This document shows positions 61,451 to 64,000 of a stretch of DNA of 64,000 nt, in pieces. The stretch's first letter is position 1; each line of letters starts with the position of its first letter. A model generated the notes under the pieces. That model was not told the origin of the DNA. It did not search any database and was given only the letters and a program-made list of their open reading frames with translations. A program made the translations under genes and the position numbers. Where the stretch lies: contig NZ_RMBX01000014.1 in the NCBI RefSeq assembly GCF_003807585.1, forward strand, positions 124,001-188,000. The letters are read 5' to 3'. This stretch comes from Chitinophaga barathri. GTDB taxonomy: Bacteria > Bacteroidota > Bacteroidia > Chitinophagales > Chitinophagaceae.

Positions 61451-61819
61451 ATGATCATCCTTTTTATCGTCGGGCTGGGCTTAGTCTTCAGCGGCATTGG
61501 CGCCTGGATGTGGAAAAAACCTCCACGGAGGATCAATCGACTGGCCGGCTACCGTTCACCACGGTCCATGAAAAGCCAGGCTGCGTGGGACTTTGCACAG
61601 GTATACTCCGGCAGGCTCATGTGTATCAGCGGTTTGGTGATGATGCTGGTGGTAACGCCCCTGTTCTGGTTTTCCGGGTACAACTTCGATACACTCAATC
61701 CCGCACTCATTGTATTGCTTCCTCTTTTCCCGGTACTTGCAGCTACCATAATTCCTATCTATTTTACAGAGCGAAAACTAAAATCACTTTTTGATAACGA
61801 AGGGAATCCGAAAAAATAA
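61451..61819 (+). CDS. SdpI-family membrane protein
   Basis: The 122-residue protein has three TM helices (MIILFIVGLGLVFSGIGAWMW, GRLMCISGLVMMLVVTPLFWF, ALIVLLPLFPVLAATIIPIYF) and the INRLAGYRSPRSM motif of the SdpI/YhfL-like immunity family (PF13630). In Bacillus SdpI gives immunity to the SdpC toxin; no toxin gene is nearby, so a housekeeping or accessory role is also possible. It ends 7 bases before the Gfo/Idh/MocA gene. Confidence 0.82.
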   Translation: MIILFIVGLGLVFSGIGAWMWKKPPRRINRLAGYRSPRSMKSQAAWDFAQVYSGRLMCISGLVMMLVVTPLFWFSGYNFDTLNPALIVLLPLFPVLAATIIPIYFTERKLKSLFDNEGNPKK

Positions 61820-61826
61820 TCCAGAT

Positions 61827-62873
61827 ATGTCAGCACCGATCAAAACAGGTTTATGCTCCTACGGCCACAGCGGGTACGCATTCCATGCCCCGTTCATTCA
61901 CGTGCACCCGGGCTTTGAGCTCACCGCAGTGGTGGAGCGAAGCAAACATCTTACGCAGCAGCGTTACCCGTATGTGAAAATATACCCGGATGTACAATCC
62001 CTGTTCAAGGACCCGAACCTGGAACTGATTGTGGTGAATACGCCCAACTATACACACTACGAATACTCCAAAGCCGCATTAATGGCCGGGAAGAACGTGA
62101 TCGTGGAGAAACCATTCACTGTTACTTCCGCGGAAGGCGAAGAGCTGATACAGCTGGCGGCTTCTAAAAAACTGCTGCTGAGCGTGTATCAAAACCGCCG
62201 CTACGACAGCGATTACAAGATCGTGAAAAAAGTAGTGGACGACGGACTGCTGGGTGATATCCTGGAAGTGGAGTTCCACTACGACCGCTTCAAGGAAGAA
62301 CTGAGCTACAAAGCACATAAAGAAGTGGCCTCCAAAGGCACCGGCGGATTGTACGACCTCGGCTCCCACCTCATCGACCAGGCGCTCACGATCTTCGGCA
62401 TGCCCAAAGCCGTTTTCGGCGATGTGCGCATCATCCGTAAAGACTCCGTGGTGGACGATTATTTTGAAATGCTGATGTATTATGACACCCTGCGCGTGCG
62501 CCTGAAATCCAGCTACCTGGTGAGGGAATCGCTGCCGGCATATATCCTTCACGGCCGGAAAGGCTCTTTTATCAAATCCAAATCCGACATCCAGGAAGCG
62601 CTGCTGATGAAGGGCGTGCTGCCCGATACGCCGGACTGGGGCGCTGAATCACCGGCCGAGTGGGGATTGCTGCACACTGAAATAGACGGCAAAACCGTAA
62701 AAGAATACCTCCCGGGAGGCAATGGCAATTACCTGGATTATTACCAGGGCATTTATGCCGCGCTGCGCGAAAACAAACCGAACCCGGTAACGCCGGAAGA
62801 CGGTCTGAATGTGGTAAAAGTAATTGAAGCTGTCTTCAAAAGCAGCGAAGAAGGCCGTGTGATCGAGCTGTAG
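61827..62873 (+). CDS. Gfo/Idh/MocA-family NAD(P)-dependent oxidoreductase
   Basis: The 348-residue enzyme from ATG 61827 (MSAPIKTGLCSYGHSGYAFHAPF) has an N-terminal Rossmann fold and the substrate domain with the conserved EKPFTVTSAEGE motif, then YDLGSHLIDQALTIFG with the catalytic-site His/Asp. Enzymes of this family oxidise or reduce sugars and inositols. The in-frame ATG at 61791 overlaps the SdpI gene and is less likely. No sugar cluster surrounds it, so substrate is unknown. Confidence 0.93.
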   Translation: MSAPIKTGLCSYGHSGYAFHAPFIHVHPGFELTAVVERSKHLTQQRYPYVKIYPDVQSLFKDPNLELIVVNTPNYTHYEYSKAALMAGKNVIVEKPFTVTSAEGEELIQLAASKKLLLSVYQNRRYDSDYKIVKKVVDDGLLGDILEVEFHYDRFKEELSYKAHKEVASKGTGGLYDLGSHLIDQALTIFGMPKAVFGDVRIIRKDSVVDDYFEMLMYYDTLRVRLKSSYLVRESLPAYILHGRKGSFIKSKSDIQEALLMKGVLPDTPDWGAESPAEWGLLHTEIDGKTVKEYLPGGNGNYLDYYQGIYAALRENKPNPVTPEDGLNVVKVIEAVFKSSEEGRVIEL

Positions 62874-62910
62874 AGCGCGATTGCCCCGGCAAAATATATC
62901 ATTTGCGCGA

Positions 62911-64000
62911 TCAGGTTCTCAGGGAGAGTATACCATCTCCGTCGCGCAACACACAACCTTCTGCGATCAGGAACTGCAGGGTGGCCAACACCCTGCTTTC
63001 CTCCGCATCTATCCGGTCCACCAGCGCCTGCACGGTTCTTTTTTCCTCCAGGGCTTCAAGGATGGCGGCGGTCAGTCTCCCGAATTCCCCTTCCTTCACC
63101 TCCCCTTTCGACCTTTTTACGCATACATCACATACGCCGCAGGGCTTTGCGTCATTCTCTCCGAAATAAGCCACCAGCTGCTGTGTGCGGCAGGTATTGC
63201 TGTTACGCGCATAGGCGGCGGTGGCGGCGATCCGTGTTTCCATTACTTTTTTCCTGGCTTCCACACGGGCCATGTTCACCTGTAAAAACTGCGCACCCAC
63301 TCTTTCTTCCAGGAAATTGAGTTGGGGATTGTCTTTGCGGGGATAATACCGGATAATCGCCTGCCGGTGCAGCAGTTGAAGGTCATGGATCACGTCCTGC
63401 TCGTCTATGCGCATGATCCGCGCGATCTGTTTTTCGAAGACGGGAACGGCATTGTCAATGATGCCTTCGTAGGTACGTAGCAGCGTTTTTATGAGCGGCT
63501 CCATGGGCGGATTGGCCGTTTCATATTCGTACATCGCATCGCGGTTGGTTACAAATTCAACCCTTGAAGGGATATACACGCTTTCGCTGAGCTGCCAGAC
63601 GCCTTCCTGCTCCAGGATGCGCAGCACGCTGAATGTGGTGGTGATATTGAGGGAAAAACGTTTTACAAATTCATTGATATCGAAATCGTAATACACGCCT
63701 TCGGTTCCTTTGGGCACCTGCAGGTAATTCACTACCGCCTGGAATACTTCGCGGATCTCGTCGAGACCCGGGAACTGAAGCGGGATGCGGGCTTCCAGCT
63801 CCGTGATGTCCCTCTCGGAATACAGCATCACGGCATAGGCTTTTTGTTCATCGCGGCCCGCGCGGCCTGCTTCCTGGTAATAGGCCTCGATGCTGTCCGG
63901 CAGGTCTTCATGAATGACCATCCGTACGTCCGGTTTGTCTATCCCCATGCCGAAGGCATTTGTGCAGACCATTACGCGTATGTCGTTTTTTATCCAGGAT
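62911..64000 (-). CDS. RecQ-family ATP-dependent DNA helicase (partial, 5' end outside window)
   Basis: The visible part starts in the second RecA domain (FGMGIDKPDVRMVIHEDLPDSIEAYYQEAGRAGRDEQ, motifs V and VI). It continues through a zinc-binding region with CRTQQ and CGVCDVC, and a winged-helix-like RQC part (about 120 residues). No HRDC domain is present, so it is a short RecQ of the second type common in Bacteroidota. It unwinds DNA in repair. The frame stays open to base 63999, so the start lies beyond the edge; ATG 63972 is internal. Confidence 0.93.
   Translation of the reverse strand, partial: SWIKNDIRVMVCTNAFGMGIDKPDVRMVIHEDLPDSIEAYYQEAGRAGRDEQKAYAVMLYSERDITELEARIPLQFPGLDEIREVFQAVVNYLQVPKGTEGVYYDFDINEFVKRFSLNITTTFSVLRILEQEGVWQLSESVYIPSRVEFVTNRDAMYEYETANPPMEPLIKTLLRTYEGIIDNAVPVFEKQIARIMRIDEQDVIHDLQLLHRQAIIRYYPRKDNPQLNFLEERVGAQFLQVNMARVEARKKVMETRIAATAAYARNSNTCRTQQLVAYFGENDAKPCGVCDVCVKRSKGEVKEGEFGRLTAAILEALEEKRTVQALVDRIDAEESRVLATLQFLIAEGCVLRDGDGILSLRT

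Overview
The window is a chromosomal segment from a Bacteroidota bacterium, most likely a Chitinophaga-like member of the Chitinophagaceae (inference). Supporting traits are a SusC/SusD pair with an STN domain on SusC, a FecR/ECF-sigma pair, an lpxC-fabZ fusion gene, PorX, promoters with a TAnnTTTG -7 box, almost no Shine-Dalgarno sequences, and clade-typical DUF3823, DUF4838, GH92 and YaiO-type proteins. Coding density is high. No insertion sequence, prophage, CRISPR array or rRNA operon was seen.

Layout. 1-6300: housekeeping genes (partial SDR epimerase, pabB, an AT-hook/acidic protein, purA, bifunctional spoT/rel). 6300-7050: a non-coding stretch with 11-bp phased repeats, then tRNA-Leu(UAG). 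7055-10141: an AraC regulator, a collagen-like lipoprotein candidate and an OmpA-family protein. 10219-20098: a long same-strand operon of receiver protein, HEAT membrane protein, two GT2 synthases, TPR/YaiO-barrel protein and DUF4838 protein, which resembles a complete synthase-dependent exopolysaccharide export machine. 20347-35863 (minus strand): a polysaccharide utilisation locus with ECF sigma, FecR, SusC, SusD, DUF3823, a GH71/99-like enzyme, GH92, an alginate-lyase/beta-helix fusion and an esterase, ending in a small charged protein. 36236-37800: two unrecognised proteins. 38334-42063: tig, clpP, clpX and a small helical protein. 42183-44265: cupin, dihaem cytochrome c and a divergent AraC regulator. 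44498-51192 (minus strand): GapN-like dehydrogenase, acyl-CoA dehydrogenase, HhH protein, PhnP-like hydrolase, a small conserved protein and porX. 51468-58103: HD phosphohydrolase, lpxD, lpxC-fabZ, lpxA, an ABC ATPase and an MFS transporter. 58245-62873: MBL hydrolase, lipoprotein, HerA-like ATPase, SdpI-family protein and a Gfo/Idh/MocA oxidoreductase. 62911-64000: a RecQ helicase cut by the window edge.

How the parts work together. The PUL reads as one unit: extracellular glycan is sensed through SusC-STN, FecR and the ECF sigma factor, imported by SusC/D, and degraded by secreted mannosidase-like, lyase and esterase enzymes. Next to it and convergent lies the proposed exopolysaccharide operon, whose parts match the logic of Pga/Bcs/Pel systems (inner-membrane GT2, periplasmic hydrolase-like protein, outer-membrane TPR plus barrel), but with a receiver and a HEAT protein where other systems use c-di-GMP control. 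This operon is the best candidate here for an undescribed system. The second notable signal is a family of three intergenic elements with a shared GCTATAGGAGA core and an 11-bp (one helical turn) periodic array.
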